A stretch of 64,000 bases of DNA from IMG/VR virus record IMGVR_UViG_3300037010_001749, positions 1-64,000 of that record. One strand, written 5' to 3'. This document shows positions 44,205 through 50,076 of the stretch, in pieces. The translations under genes were made by a program, and so were the position numbers. Each line of letters begins with the position of its first letter. Position 1 is the first letter of the stretch. The notes under the pieces were generated by a model. It made no database searches, was not told where the DNA came from, and was given only the letters and a program-made list of their open reading frames with translations. This DNA comes from a virus.

Positions 44205-44437
44205 ACGTCTTCCTTAGGGTTGGGGAAAGGCTTGCGCTCCAAGGGGAACGAGGCTAGTCGGATCTGGCCCATGCCCTTGCGAATGTAAATATGCTGGCGG
44301 TGATCAAAACGAAAGGCCAGCATGTCACTGGCCAGGTTGGCCTTCAGGATCGCCAAGTCTTCGGTGTGATAGAACGCCCATCGGGCGGCCTTGATGGCGC
44401 GGCCAAGGTCGCGCCAGGTCTAGCGCAGCGGGGTCAC
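44201..44437 (-). pseudogene. Small gene interrup by in-frame amber codon 6
   Basis: GTG 44437 overlaps the upstream stop (GTGA), as real genes here do, and reads five codons, then TAG, then 72 sense codons (TWRDLGRAIKAARWAFYHTE onward, ending FPNPKEDV). The downstream frame has normal codon use and overlaps the next TTG. No other good start exists after the TAG. It is therefore a broken gene or an amber-read-through gene. Confidence 0.6.
44211..44226 (-). repeat. Stop/SD junction element 3
   Basis: TCCTTAG-GG-TTGGGGA. Supplies AAGGAAG for TTG 44204; it is read as PNPKE by the interrupted ORF. Confidence 0.85.
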
Positions 44438-44595
44438 CCCACCACCGCCATGTCGCGCTCGCAAGTATTGAACTCCAGCCCGTGCTCCACGGCTAGGTCT
44501 TCGGCCTTCTGCAGAGCATCCTGCTCCGACTCGGCTTCGATTTCCACCATCGTGGCGTACGTCTCCGTGACGGCCACTTTGTACATTTTGGTCAT
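44434..44595 (-). CDS. Small conserved phage protein
   Basis: 53 residues (MTKMYKVAVTETYATMVEIE, then SEQDALQKAEDLA). The beta-strand plus VEIEAESEQDAL pattern is a common small phage fold that recurs in type at 54423. It is the last phage gene before the cassette array; its upstream region is now attC half-site DNA with only a weak ribosome-binding site. Confidence 0.7.
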   Translation of the reverse strand: MTKMYKVAVTETYATMVEIEAESEQDALQKAEDLAVEHGLEFNTCERDMAVVG

Positions 44596-44610
44596 GCTAT
44601 TGTCTCTAGA

Positions 44611-44628
44611 TTAGCTCGAACGTTATGC
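44611..44628 (+). repeat. attC-type half-site, left edge of cassette array
   Basis: TTAGCTCGAAC followed by R' box GTTATGC (44622-44628), the same as the 3' half of site D at 46911-46931. Cassette 1 begins at the TTATGC. The matching 5' half is absent, so this marks the array boundary. Confidence 0.8.
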
Positions 44629-44744
44629 GCCTGTCTCGGAATGGGTGAGCTTCACCGCATGCCAAGTGCCTAAAACCTCGTCTGCCGCCGTCAGCCAGTC
44701 TTGCGGCAGCGGGTGCGCTTCAGCAGGGCCAGCGCAGCGGCACC
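44623..44744 (-). pseudogene. Gene remnant at the start of cassette 1
   Basis: An open frame without a good start reads LPQDWLTAADEVLGTWHAV then LTHSETGA and ends in TAA formed by the TTA of the core site GTTATGC. It looks like the C-terminus of a real protein whose head was lost. Confidence 0.35.
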
Positions 44745-45458
44745 CTACTCCACCGGGTTCACTGCGCTTCGCGCAATCTCAATGAGCAAGTCTCGGAACT
44801 CAGGCGGTGTACCGTTGCGGATCGCAGTCTTATCCTTGCCGCCCACCATCGCCATCATTCCAATGCGCCGCGCTTTCGCGTATCCGGGCAACTCCACGGC
44901 GCGCGGGTGTAGCCGCTGCGGTGTCTTGCCCCAGCGCAGTTCGGGCAGCAGGCGCTTTTGCACGCCAGCCACAAGCAGCCATGTTCCTTTGCCGGCAAGG
45001 TGCCCGTAGTGGCCTTGGTACACGCAGCACGTCCACAAGCCTGGCGCGGCCTCAACCCACCCACCTTTGCGCGGCGGCTTCTTCAGCCTGAAGTACGCCC
45101 ACGCATGCGAGTCCATCGGGTGTTCAAGCACGCCACCGTTCAGACGCAGCGCCGCCAGTGCGGTAGCAAAACACCCATCGTCGGCGCCCAGCTTGTACTG
45201 GTGCGGCTTGCGCGTGCTGCCGTGCCAGAACCTGCCCCAGCGCTGGCAGGGCAGGTGCGCCACTACCGGGTGCGGGCCTGCATAGGTACGGGCATCGCGG
45301 GCTTGGTCCCACGGGTCAACGCCCGGCACGCCTACATAGCAGCCCTTCGGCTCAACGTAGAGGGCCGCCACCGTACGGAAGCTCTCCACCTGGCGCATAA
45401 CCCCTCGCACAAGCTGAGAGCCAACGGCGGGTGTAATGGGTGCTTCAGGTTTGGTCAT
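44745..45458 (-). CDS. Cassette 1: conserved PCxRWG phage protein with attC-encoded N-terminus
   Basis: 237 residues. Residues 1-21 (MTKPEAPITPAVGSQLVRGV...) are encoded by attC A. The body has VEPKGCYVGVPGVDPWDQARDARTY (split here as VEPKG, VPGVDPWD, RDAR), then VAHLPCQRWGRF and VLEHPMDSHAW, a conserved phage family with a PC-x-RW motif. The motif recalls the catalytic PC of cytosine methyltransferases, but no SAM site is recognised. ATG 45458 overlaps the stop of the previous cassette's HTH gene (ATGA), so translation is coupled across the attC. Confidence 0.75.
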   Translation of the reverse strand: MTKPEAPITPAVGSQLVRGVMRQVESFRTVAALYVEPKGCYVGVPGVDPWDQARDARTYAGPHPVVAHLPCQRWGRFWHGSTRKPHQYKLGADDGCFATALAALRLNGGVLEHPMDSHAWAYFRLKKPPRKGGWVEAAPGLWTCCVYQGHYGHLAGKGTWLLVAGVQKRLLPELRWGKTPQRLHPRAVELPGYAKARRIGMMAMVGGKDKTAIRNGTPPEFRDLLIEIARSAVNPVE

Positions 45459-45491
45459 GCCGTTGGTTCCAGCTTTGCTTGGTCATTAGGC
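45395..45491 (+). repeat. attC site A (97 bp)
   Basis: R'' GCATAAC 45395-45401; R' ATTAGGC 45485-45491. The R' has A in place of the G at the recombination point. Inner repeats GCCAACGGC and GCCGTTGG. It carries, on the - strand, the end of the HTH gene (KLEPTA stop) and the start of the next gene. Confidence 0.85.
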
Positions 45492-45679
45492 GGCTTGCGC
45501 AACTCGAACATCACAACCCGCCGCAGACCCAGGCGCCGCAGGTAGTCGGCGCTCGGGTTCACCTTCTCGCCATCACGCAGCCGCGACAGGTAGCCGCAGT
45601 CAATCTCGGTCACGCGGGCCACGGCGCGCAGGCTGCCGTGCTGCGAGACGAGTTGGTCAATGCGCTCTGCCAGCGTCAT
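45455..45679 (-). CDS. Cassette 2b: XRE-type HTH regulator
   Basis: 74 residues. MTLAERIDQLVSQHGSLRAVA, then DCGYLSRLRDGEKVNPSADY is a Cro/CI-type helix-turn-helix. ATG 45679 overlaps the upstream gene (ATGA), giving a two-gene cassette. The last residues KLEPTA are encoded by attC A. It likely represses a promoter on the phage or host genome. Confidence 0.8.
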   Translation of the reverse strand: MTLAERIDQLVSQHGSLRAVARVTEIDCGYLSRLRDGEKVNPSADYLRRLGLRRVVMFELRKPPNDQAKLEPTA

Positions 45680-46020
45680 GACTGATACCCGGCCAGCGCG
45701 TTGGCTAGCGCGGCATCCGCTTCGCCGAGAAAATCGTCCGGCACAATGAACGACACCCACGCGGGAGCGTTCGGCGTTGCTGGATGCCTCGCGTATTGCA
45801 AGAGCGTCGCAAGCAGCACGGCACAGCGCTTCGGCGCAGCCCGCACCAGCACTGCAAACCGCTCCAGGTGCTCCTGCGTCACGCCGTGGCAGCCTTCGCT
45901 GTACACGCACGAACCGCTGCCGTGGTTCAGCACGTTCACCATTCCAGCAGCCTCCACCAGCGGGCCTAACCCCTCTGTCGAGCCGAGTGCCAACGGCTGG
46001 CTGGTTTTGGTAGTGTTCAT
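45676..46020 (-). CDS. Cassette 2a: hypothetical protein with attC-encoded N-terminus
   Basis: 114 residues. Residues 1-19 (MNTTKTSQPLALGSTEGLG) come from attC B, including its own AAGGAG ribosome-binding site. The body reads VLNHGSGSCVYSEGC, EHLERFAVLVRAAPKRC and a VPDDFLGEADAALANALAG end. Unrecognised. Coupled to the HTH gene, so possibly a toxin/antitoxin-like or operon partner, which is speculation. Confidence 0.7.
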   Translation of the reverse strand: MNTTKTSQPLALGSTEGLGPLVEAAGMVNVLNHGSGSCVYSEGCHGVTQEHLERFAVLVRAAPKRCAVLLATLLQYARHPATPNAPAWVSFIVPDDFLGEADAALANALAGYQS

Positions 46021-46068
46021 CGTTGCTTCTCCTTGGCCGTTGTCACCGGCTCAACTCCAACGTTAGGC
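45964..46068 (+). repeat. attC site B (105 bp)
   Basis: R'' GCCTAAC 45964-45970; R' GTTAGGC 46062-46068; inner arms GCCAACGGC and GCCGTTG. On the - strand it holds AAGGAG plus ATG 46020. Nearly identical to site H over its first 89 bases. Confidence 0.9.
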
Positions 46069-46069
46069 C

Positions 46070-46363
46070 TCACACCAGCCACGATGCAGCGGCAGCTTGG
46101 CGAGAGGCTGTGTCGCGTGCCTTGATGCCCGCCAACAAGTCGGCGGCCAGCAGCGGGTATTCGGCGGCGCACGATTCTACGTATGCGCGCAGGGCCGCCG
46201 CAGCGTGCTTATCATGCGTCAGGTCCAGCACAAAGTAAACGCAGCCGCAGTGCTTGCCGCCCGGCGCGCTACTGCCGTCCGTTCGCGTCACGTTGAATCT
46301 GCTGTACAGCCCACGATTCCTGTCACAGGGCATTGGCTCGCCGCACAGTTCACACTTGCTCAT
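46070..46363 (-). CDS. Cassette 3: Cys-rich zinc-binding-like protein
   Basis: 97 residues from ATG 46363 (GAGGAAAAGC upstream). CELCGEPMPC near residue 3 and HCGCVYF near 38 suggest a metal site; a long helix follows. A GTG at 46444 inside attC C would add an attC-encoded head. The stop TGA is next to the R' box of site B. Unknown role. Confidence 0.7.
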   Translation of the reverse strand: MSKCELCGEPMPCDRNRGLYSRFNVTRTDGSSAPGGKHCGCVYFVLDLTHDKHAAAALRAYVESCAAEYPLLAADLLAGIKARDTASRQAAAASWLV

Positions 46364-46386
46364 GCTTTTCCTCGCTCCGGCACCAG

Positions 46387-46487
46387 GCCGAACCATTCGC
46401 ACAAGCTGCGCCCCAACGGCGGGGCACAGCAACTCGGTAGGCACCGCCTGCGCGGCCGTTGGTGCCAGCTTTCCTCAATCGTTAGCC
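46387..46487 (+). repeat. attC site C (101 bp)
   Basis: R'' GCCGAAC 46387-46393 (one mismatch to the GCCTAAC expected for its cassette); R' GTTAGCC 46481-46487; inner arms CCCCAACGGC and GCCGTTGG. Confidence 0.8.
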
Positions 46488-46500
46488 AGCGCCAAAACCA

Positions 46501-46821
46501 TCACGCCGGCTCGTAGGTGGCTGCGAAGATGTCCGGTTTGCATGGATAGTGCTCGCCGGCCACGCCGCGAATGATCCAGTCGCCTGGGCTAGCGACATGC
46601 TGGCCTTCAAGCGTCGGAACCATGATGTTGTTGTTGTGCCATTGCGCCAGCTCGCGCCCGATGGCGTGCTGTCCCTCGTTGATCCAGAGAATCAGCGCAT
46701 AGCTACTTCCGTCGTTGCGGAACTGGCGTGCTTCAATCACGATAGGTTTCTTCCTGAAGCGCGTTGTCTGTTCGGTTGTTGCCGCGTCCAGCTCATGGCC
46801 GGCGCTGAGAAATGTTTGCAT
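46501..46821 (-). CDS. Cassette 4: conserved phage protein
   Basis: 106 residues. The segment FRKKPIVIEARQF near 22 and ASPGDWIIRGVAGEHYPCKP near 75 match a very common small phage protein family of unknown function. AAGGAA precedes ATG 46821. Finding this typical phage gene as a cassette links the array to phage gene exchange. Confidence 0.8.
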   Translation of the reverse strand: MQTFLSAGHELDAATTEQTTRFRKKPIVIEARQFRNDGSSYALILWINEGQHAIGRELAQWHNNNIMVPTLEGQHVASPGDWIIRGVAGEHYPCKPDIFAATYEPA

Positions 46822-46861
46822 GACGGTTCCTTCTGTGTTGTGCCAGCATGGGTCGGGCGCT

Positions 46862-46931
46862 GGCTAACCCCTCGCTCAAGCGGATTTGCCACGGAGTACC
46901 ATGTCAAACGCGCTTAGCTCGAACGTTATGC
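46862..46931 (+). repeat. attC site D (70 bp)
   Basis: R'' GGCTAAC 46862-46868, exact complement of the GTTAGCC that opens its cassette; R' GTTATGC 46925-46931. Same type as site K. Confidence 0.88.
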
Positions 46932-47530
46932 GCCTTGAGGCACGCCACCATTTGCCGCGCCGACTGTCTCGCGTCCATCAACGGGTGGTGCGCCGGTAGT
47001 TCGTCCGGCAAGCGCTCGGTCAGTTCCAGCGCGTTGCCGCCCAGCGCCAGGATCACGCTTGCCAAGTCGTGCAGCGGGTACGGGCCTTGCCACTCGCGCT
47101 CGGCGTGGTTCAGCTTCACGCACGCGCTCAGAAAGTTGGCTTCCACCGGCCAAGCGCAGTCAGCCACCAGCACCGCGCCCTGGTCGGCCCAGCTTCGCCA
47201 CTCATGCCAAAAGTGGTTCCGCAGGTGCTGCTTCGTTGGGCTTGTCACCGGCAGCGCCGGCACATGCTCGCCCACCCACAGCCGGCTTTCGGCGGTGCCG
47301 GTGCAGTCGGCGGGGTCGCAAGCAATGCAGCCTTCGTCCAGCCGCTCGCCTTCTCGGTTCACCACTACCCAGGCCACTGCAAAGCCCTCGCCATGCAGGC
47401 CAATGCTTTCCACGTCAAACACCATAAATTTGTCCATCACCATCCTCTCGTTTCTCGCTGCAGGCGCCGTAACACCTCGCACAAGCTGAGAGCCAACGGC
47501 GGGTGTAGTGGGTGCTTCAGGTTTGGTCAT
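46904..47530 (-). CDS. Cassette 5: DEDD-type 3'-5' exonuclease-like protein
   Basis: 208 residues if started at the attC E ATG 47530 (MTKPEAPTTPAVGSQLVRGV), or about 177 from MDKFMVFDVES near 47437. Motifs VFDVESIG (DxE), VLVADCAWPVEANF and HPLMDARQSA (H-x4-D) fit the DnaQ/RNase T fold. The last residues are encoded by attC D. It parallels the core exonuclease at 28274 in function class only. Confidence 0.75.
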   Translation of the reverse strand: MTKPEAPTTPAVGSQLVRGVTAPAARNERMVMDKFMVFDVESIGLHGEGFAVAWVVVNREGERLDEGCIACDPADCTGTAESRLWVGEHVPALPVTSPTKQHLRNHFWHEWRSWADQGAVLVADCAWPVEANFLSACVKLNHAEREWQGPYPLHDLASVILALGGNALELTERLPDELPAHHPLMDARQSARQMVACLKAHNVRAKRV

Positions 47531-47563
47531 GCCGTTGGCTCCAGCTTTGCTCGATCGTTAGGC
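47467..47563 (+). repeat. attC site E (97 bp)
   Basis: R'' CCGTAAC 47467-47473; R' GTTAGGC 47557-47563; same type as site A. Contains ATG 47530 on the - strand; its TTA at 47558-47560 is the stop codon of cassette 6. Confidence 0.88.
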
Positions 47564-47863
47564 GCTTACCGCAGGGCCAGCAGGCAGCGGCATCCAGTGC
47601 GTCACACGTCTCACCAGCGCTGGCGGCAGCGGCCAGTTGTGCTGGTCCACCTCCCACCGAGGGCCCTCACCAGTAAGCCGGAACTTCGTGATGTGCGCGT
47701 GTCCAGGAGTCAGCCGGTCAAAGACCCCGCGGCGCCACACCAGCACGGTGGCGTTGTGACTGGGCAAGCGCTCGCCAGTCGGCACCCACGCGCATAACCC
47801 CTCACTGCAACCGAGCCCCAACGGCTGGCCCGTGCTGCTGTCATCGGTAGTTTCAGTGGTCAT
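47558..47863 (-). CDS. Cassette 6: DUF551-like protein with attC-encoded N-terminus
   Basis: 101 residues. Residues 1-24 come from attC F (MTTETTDDSSTGQPLGLGCS...), with AGAGGAAA before the ATG also inside the site. The body WVPTGERLPSHNATVLVW and the end THWMPLPAGP match DUF551, a frequent short phage domain. The TAA stop is the core site itself. Confidence 0.82.
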   Translation of the reverse strand: MTTETTDDSSTGQPLGLGCSEGLCAWVPTGERLPSHNATVLVWRRGVFDRLTPGHAHITKFRLTGEGPRWEVDQHNWPLPPALVRRVTHWMPLPAGPAVSA

Positions 47864-47911
47864 CGTGTTTCCTCTCGTGCCGTTGTGTCCGGCTCACCTC
47901 GAACGTTAGGG
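47792..47911 (+). repeat. attC site F (120 bp)
   Basis: R'' GCATAAC 47792-47798; R' GTTAGGG 47905-47911; inner arms CCCCAACGGC and GCCGTTG. Holds a complete - strand ribosome-binding site and start codon. Confidence 0.85.
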
Positions 47912-48079
47912 CGCAGGGCCACGCTTGCGGTTCTCGCGGCGCTGCAACTTCGCTTCCAGCGCCCTGACCTCTGGCACGTACTCCGGGCGCACATGCACTG
48001 TCACCGCAGTGCGCCCGGATTCCTTGTGGCGCTGCCGCTCGTCGGCCTTGCGCTCTGCTGCTGTTTTCGCTGGGCTCAT
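47906..48079 (-). CDS. Cassette 7b: small basic protein
   Basis: 57 residues (MSPAKTAAERKADERQRHKE, then ending NRKRGPAP), strongly basic and helical; the VHVRPEYVPEVRALEAKLQ segment may be a ribbon-helix-helix-type fold. ATG 48079 overlaps the upstream gene (ATGA). The stop TAA is the TTA of the core GTTAGGG. Confidence 0.75.
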   Translation of the reverse strand: MSPAKTAAERKADERQRHKESGRTAVTVHVRPEYVPEVRALEAKLQRRENRKRGPAP

Positions 48080-48369
48080 GCCAGCGTGGCGCCGGCCGCT
48101 AGGTAGTGCGCCAGCTCGCTGTCCGGGATCGAAACGAACCTGTAGCCCATGCGGTGCGCAGTGGAGCCATCAGGAATGGTCACAACGCTGAACGGCTCAC
48201 CCTTCATTTCGGCAATCTGCTTTGCGTAGGCACGCACTGGCTCGGCCTGCGAGTGGATCGGTTCCACTTGCAGGGCTGCGCGCTGGCGCTTCAGTGTCTT
48301 GGTCATCTCAGCTTGCATCTCTTGCTCCTTCTGCTGCACTGTAGCCGCAGTGGCTACAGTATCGCTCAT
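48076..48369 (-). CDS. Cassette 7a: hypothetical protein
   Basis: 97 residues: a long helix (VQQKEQEMQAEMTKTLKRQR) and a beta-rich end (GYRFVSIPDSELAHYL). First gene of a two-gene cassette; no clear ribosome-binding site. Unknown; the two-gene coupling resembles toxin-antitoxin layouts but there is no family match. Confidence 0.68.
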   Translation of the reverse strand: MSDTVATAATVQQKEQEMQAEMTKTLKRQRAALQVEPIHSQAEPVRAYAKQIAEMKGEPFSVVTIPDGSTAHRMGYRFVSIPDSELAHYLAAGATLA

Positions 48370-48401
48370 CGTGACACGTCACGCAAGCATTCTCGCGTGC
48401 G

Positions 48402-48507
48402 CCCTAACCCCTCGTTGCAACCGAGCCCCAACAGGCTGCGGTCAGTTGTGGCCTTTCGGCCTGCTTATGCACGGCCTGTTGGGGCCGGCTGAACTCGAAC
48501 GTTAGGC
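48402..48507 (+). repeat. attC site G (106 bp)
   Basis: R'' CCCTAAC 48402-48408, exact complement of its cassette start GTTAGGG; R' GTTAGGC 48501-48507; arms CCCCAACAGGC and GCCTGTTGGGG. Almost identical to site I. Confidence 0.9.
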
Positions 48508-48806
48508 CCTTCAATGCCGCGAGCAATCTTGCTGGCGGCATTCCGCGCGTTCACCGTCACGCCGTCAGCGTGCGTCTCGCCCCAGCGGCGGGCAATGGCG
48601 GCGCAGCGTGCGCGCTCGGCGGCCACGGCCTTGTCAATGCGCCACTGCACATGCGCCGGGCTTGACCAATGGCCGCACTCGGCGGGGTCATCGTTTGTGC
48701 CGCAGATTGTCATGGTCAGGTATTGGCCCTCGCGCTGCGGTGGCAGCGGGCCTAACCCCTCTGTCGAGCCGAGTGCCAACGGCTGGCTGGTTTTGGTAGT
48801 GTTCAT
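48465..48806 (-). CDS. Cassette 8: hypothetical protein with attC-encoded head and tail
   Basis: 113 residues. The first 19 residues (same as cassette 2a) come from site H with its AAGGAG, and the last about 14 (VRVQPAPTGRA end) from site G, so both termini are attC-encoded. The body QYLTMTICGTNDDPAECGHW, then AVAAERARCAAIARRW is unrecognised. Confidence 0.7.
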   Translation of the reverse strand: MNTTKTSQPLALGSTEGLGPLPPQREGQYLTMTICGTNDDPAECGHWSSPAHVQWRIDKAVAAERARCAAIARRWGETHADGVTVNARNAASKIARGIEGPNVRVQPAPTGRA

Positions 48807-48854
48807 CGTTGCTTCTCCTTGGCCGTTGTCACCGGCTCACATCGATCGTTCGGT
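48750..48854 (+). repeat. attC site H (105 bp)
   Basis: R'' GCCTAAC 48750-48756; R' GTTCGGT 48848-48854. Identical to site B from R'' to CCGGCTCA. Confidence 0.88.
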
Positions 48855-48861
48855 GTGTTGC

Positions 48862-49092
48862 TCACCGCGAGCAACCCAAATGCTTGCCGTCGCTCGTCAT
48901 GCGTGGCGTGAGTCCGCCGGCCGAAGTGCGCAGATACTGGCACCCGGTCAGCGCGTCGGTGCTGGGCACCAAGCCGCTGCGGGCGCCCCACGCGCCGGGG
49001 TCCGTGTCATCGCGCCCAATGGGCAGCAGGCCCACAACCAGCATCATGGCCACGCCAATCAGCAGGTACTTCCCGCACCAGCGGGCGAACAT
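48862..49092 (-). CDS. Cassette 9: small membrane-anchored protein
   Basis: 76 residues from ATG 49092; a TTG at 49143 inside site I would add 17. A hydrophobic segment YLLIGVAMMLVVGLLPI near residues 9-25 is followed by a polar part ending PRMTSDGKHLGC. Probably an inner-membrane protein with a periplasmic tail. Unknown role. Confidence 0.65.
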   Translation of the reverse strand: MFARWCGKYLLIGVAMMLVVGLLPIGRDDTDPGAWGARSGLVPSTDALTGCQYLRTSAGGLTPRMTSDGKHLGCSR

Positions 49093-49113
49093 TTTTGCTT
49101 CTATCAACGACAC

Positions 49114-49219
49114 GCCTAACCCCTCGTTGCAACCGAGCCCCAACAGGCTGCGGTCAGTTGTGGCCTTTCGGCCTGCTTATGCACGGCCTGTTGGGGCCGG
49201 CTGAACTCGAACGTTCGGC
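49114..49219 (+). repeat. attC site I (106 bp)
   Basis: R'' GCCTAAC 49114-49120; R' GTTCGGC 49213-49219; duplicate of site G between CTAAC and AACGTT. Confidence 0.9.
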
Positions 49220-49220
49220 A

Positions 49221-49523
49221 TCAATACCGGCTTTCGAGTTTCGCCAGCGCCGCTTTGATGATCGACTGCATCACCTCATCGGTCATGTGCTTGGCCATTG
49301 CGTCCTTGATGCCGGTTTCCAGCAGCGGCGCGTAGGTGGCCAGCACTTCCTTTTCGATCAGTTCGCGCACGTACCGCTTGACGACATCATCGAATGGGTT
49401 GTTGTAGCTCTTGGACAGTTCAGCGATGCTGCGCTGAACGGCACCCTTCACTACTTCACCGATCTGGCTGTCCATCACAGTCTTGGCGATGAACTCGTTA
49501 ATTTGCTGCGGGGTCAGTTCCAT
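49221..49523 (-). CDS. Cassette 10: hypothetical helical protein
   Basis: 100 residues, all helical (QQINEFIAKTVMDSQIGEVV, YVRELIEKEVLATYAPLLE). AGAAGGAAA precedes ATG 49523. Composition resembles small phage or plasmid accessory helical proteins; no family match. Confidence 0.7.
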   Translation of the reverse strand: MELTPQQINEFIAKTVMDSQIGEVVKGAVQRSIAELSKSYNNPFDDVVKRYVRELIEKEVLATYAPLLETGIKDAMAKHMTDEVMQSIIKAALAKLESRY

Positions 49524-49546
49524 GTCGTTTCCTTCTGTGCGTTGAT

Positions 49547-49651
49547 GCCGAACTGGCAGTTCAAGCAGAGCCCCAACGGCGGCCTGCTTTTGTGGTTAAA
49601 AACTCCGGCGTCCGTGGCGCCGTTGGTACCTGCTTAACCTAAACGTCAGCC
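49547..49651 (+). repeat. attC site J (105 bp)
   Basis: R'' GCCGAAC 49547-49553, exact complement of its cassette start GTTCGGC; R' GTCAGCC 49645-49651 (T to C at position 3); arms CCCCAACGGC and GCCGTTGG. Confidence 0.82.
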
Positions 49652-49687
49652 GGCACCAATACCCTCGGTGCCGGCATACTCGTGTTG

Positions 49688-49966
49688 TCAGAACGTGGTG
49701 GGCTGCGCAATGCCGCGAATCAACTTCATGAAGCCCACTTGCAGGTCAGTGGCTCCCATGCTGACCCACCGCTGGTCAAGGTCCAGTGACAGCGGCCTGC
49801 CATCGGCCACAGGCGTATCGGTGCGCGTGATGTCAGGGTGTTGACGCAGTTTCGCCACAAAAGCGCCGCACTGCTCGGCCAGCGCCTTGCCCTCGTTCAT
49901 CAGCGCTACTTCAGCACCGCTCAGTTGACGGTAGCCCGTCACTTTCGGTTGAATCATCGTTTCCAT
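49688..49966 (-). CDS. acb2-like: Cassette 11: Acb2/Tad1-type cyclic-nucleotide sponge (anti-CBASS) candidate
   Basis: 92 residues. The pattern GYRQLSGAEVALMNEGKAL near the start and DQRWVSMGATDLQVGFMKL then AQPTTF at the end matches the helical-hairpin family of phage Acb2 proteins. Known members form hexamers that sequester cGAMP and related signals, blocking CBASS and Thoeris immunity. AAGGAA precedes ATG 49966. Recognition is from memory of the family pattern, not a search. An anti-defence gene as an integron cassette in a phage is notable. Confidence 0.75.
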   Translation of the reverse strand: METMIQPKVTGYRQLSGAEVALMNEGKALAEQCGAFVAKLRQHPDITRTDTPVADGRPLSLDLDQRWVSMGATDLQVGFMKLIRGIAQPTTF

Positions 49967-50006
49967 GTGGTTCCTTAAGTTGCATGCCAGCGTTGGTGCG
50001 GGTGCT

Positions 50007-50076
50007 GGCTAACCCATCGCTCAAGCGGATTTGCCACGGAGTACCAAGTCAAACGCGCTTAGCTTGAACGTTCGGT
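50007..50076 (+). repeat. attC site K (70 bp)
   Basis: R'' GGCTAAC 50007-50013; R' GTTCGGT 50070-50076; same type as site D. The - strand TAA at 50059-50061 ends cassette 12. Confidence 0.85.

Noticed and set aside
46097-47797. + strand frames in the cassette array, which would fit attC polarity
   Set aside because: They lack ribosome-binding sites and family motifs, while the - strand frames carry recognisable families and coupled starts.
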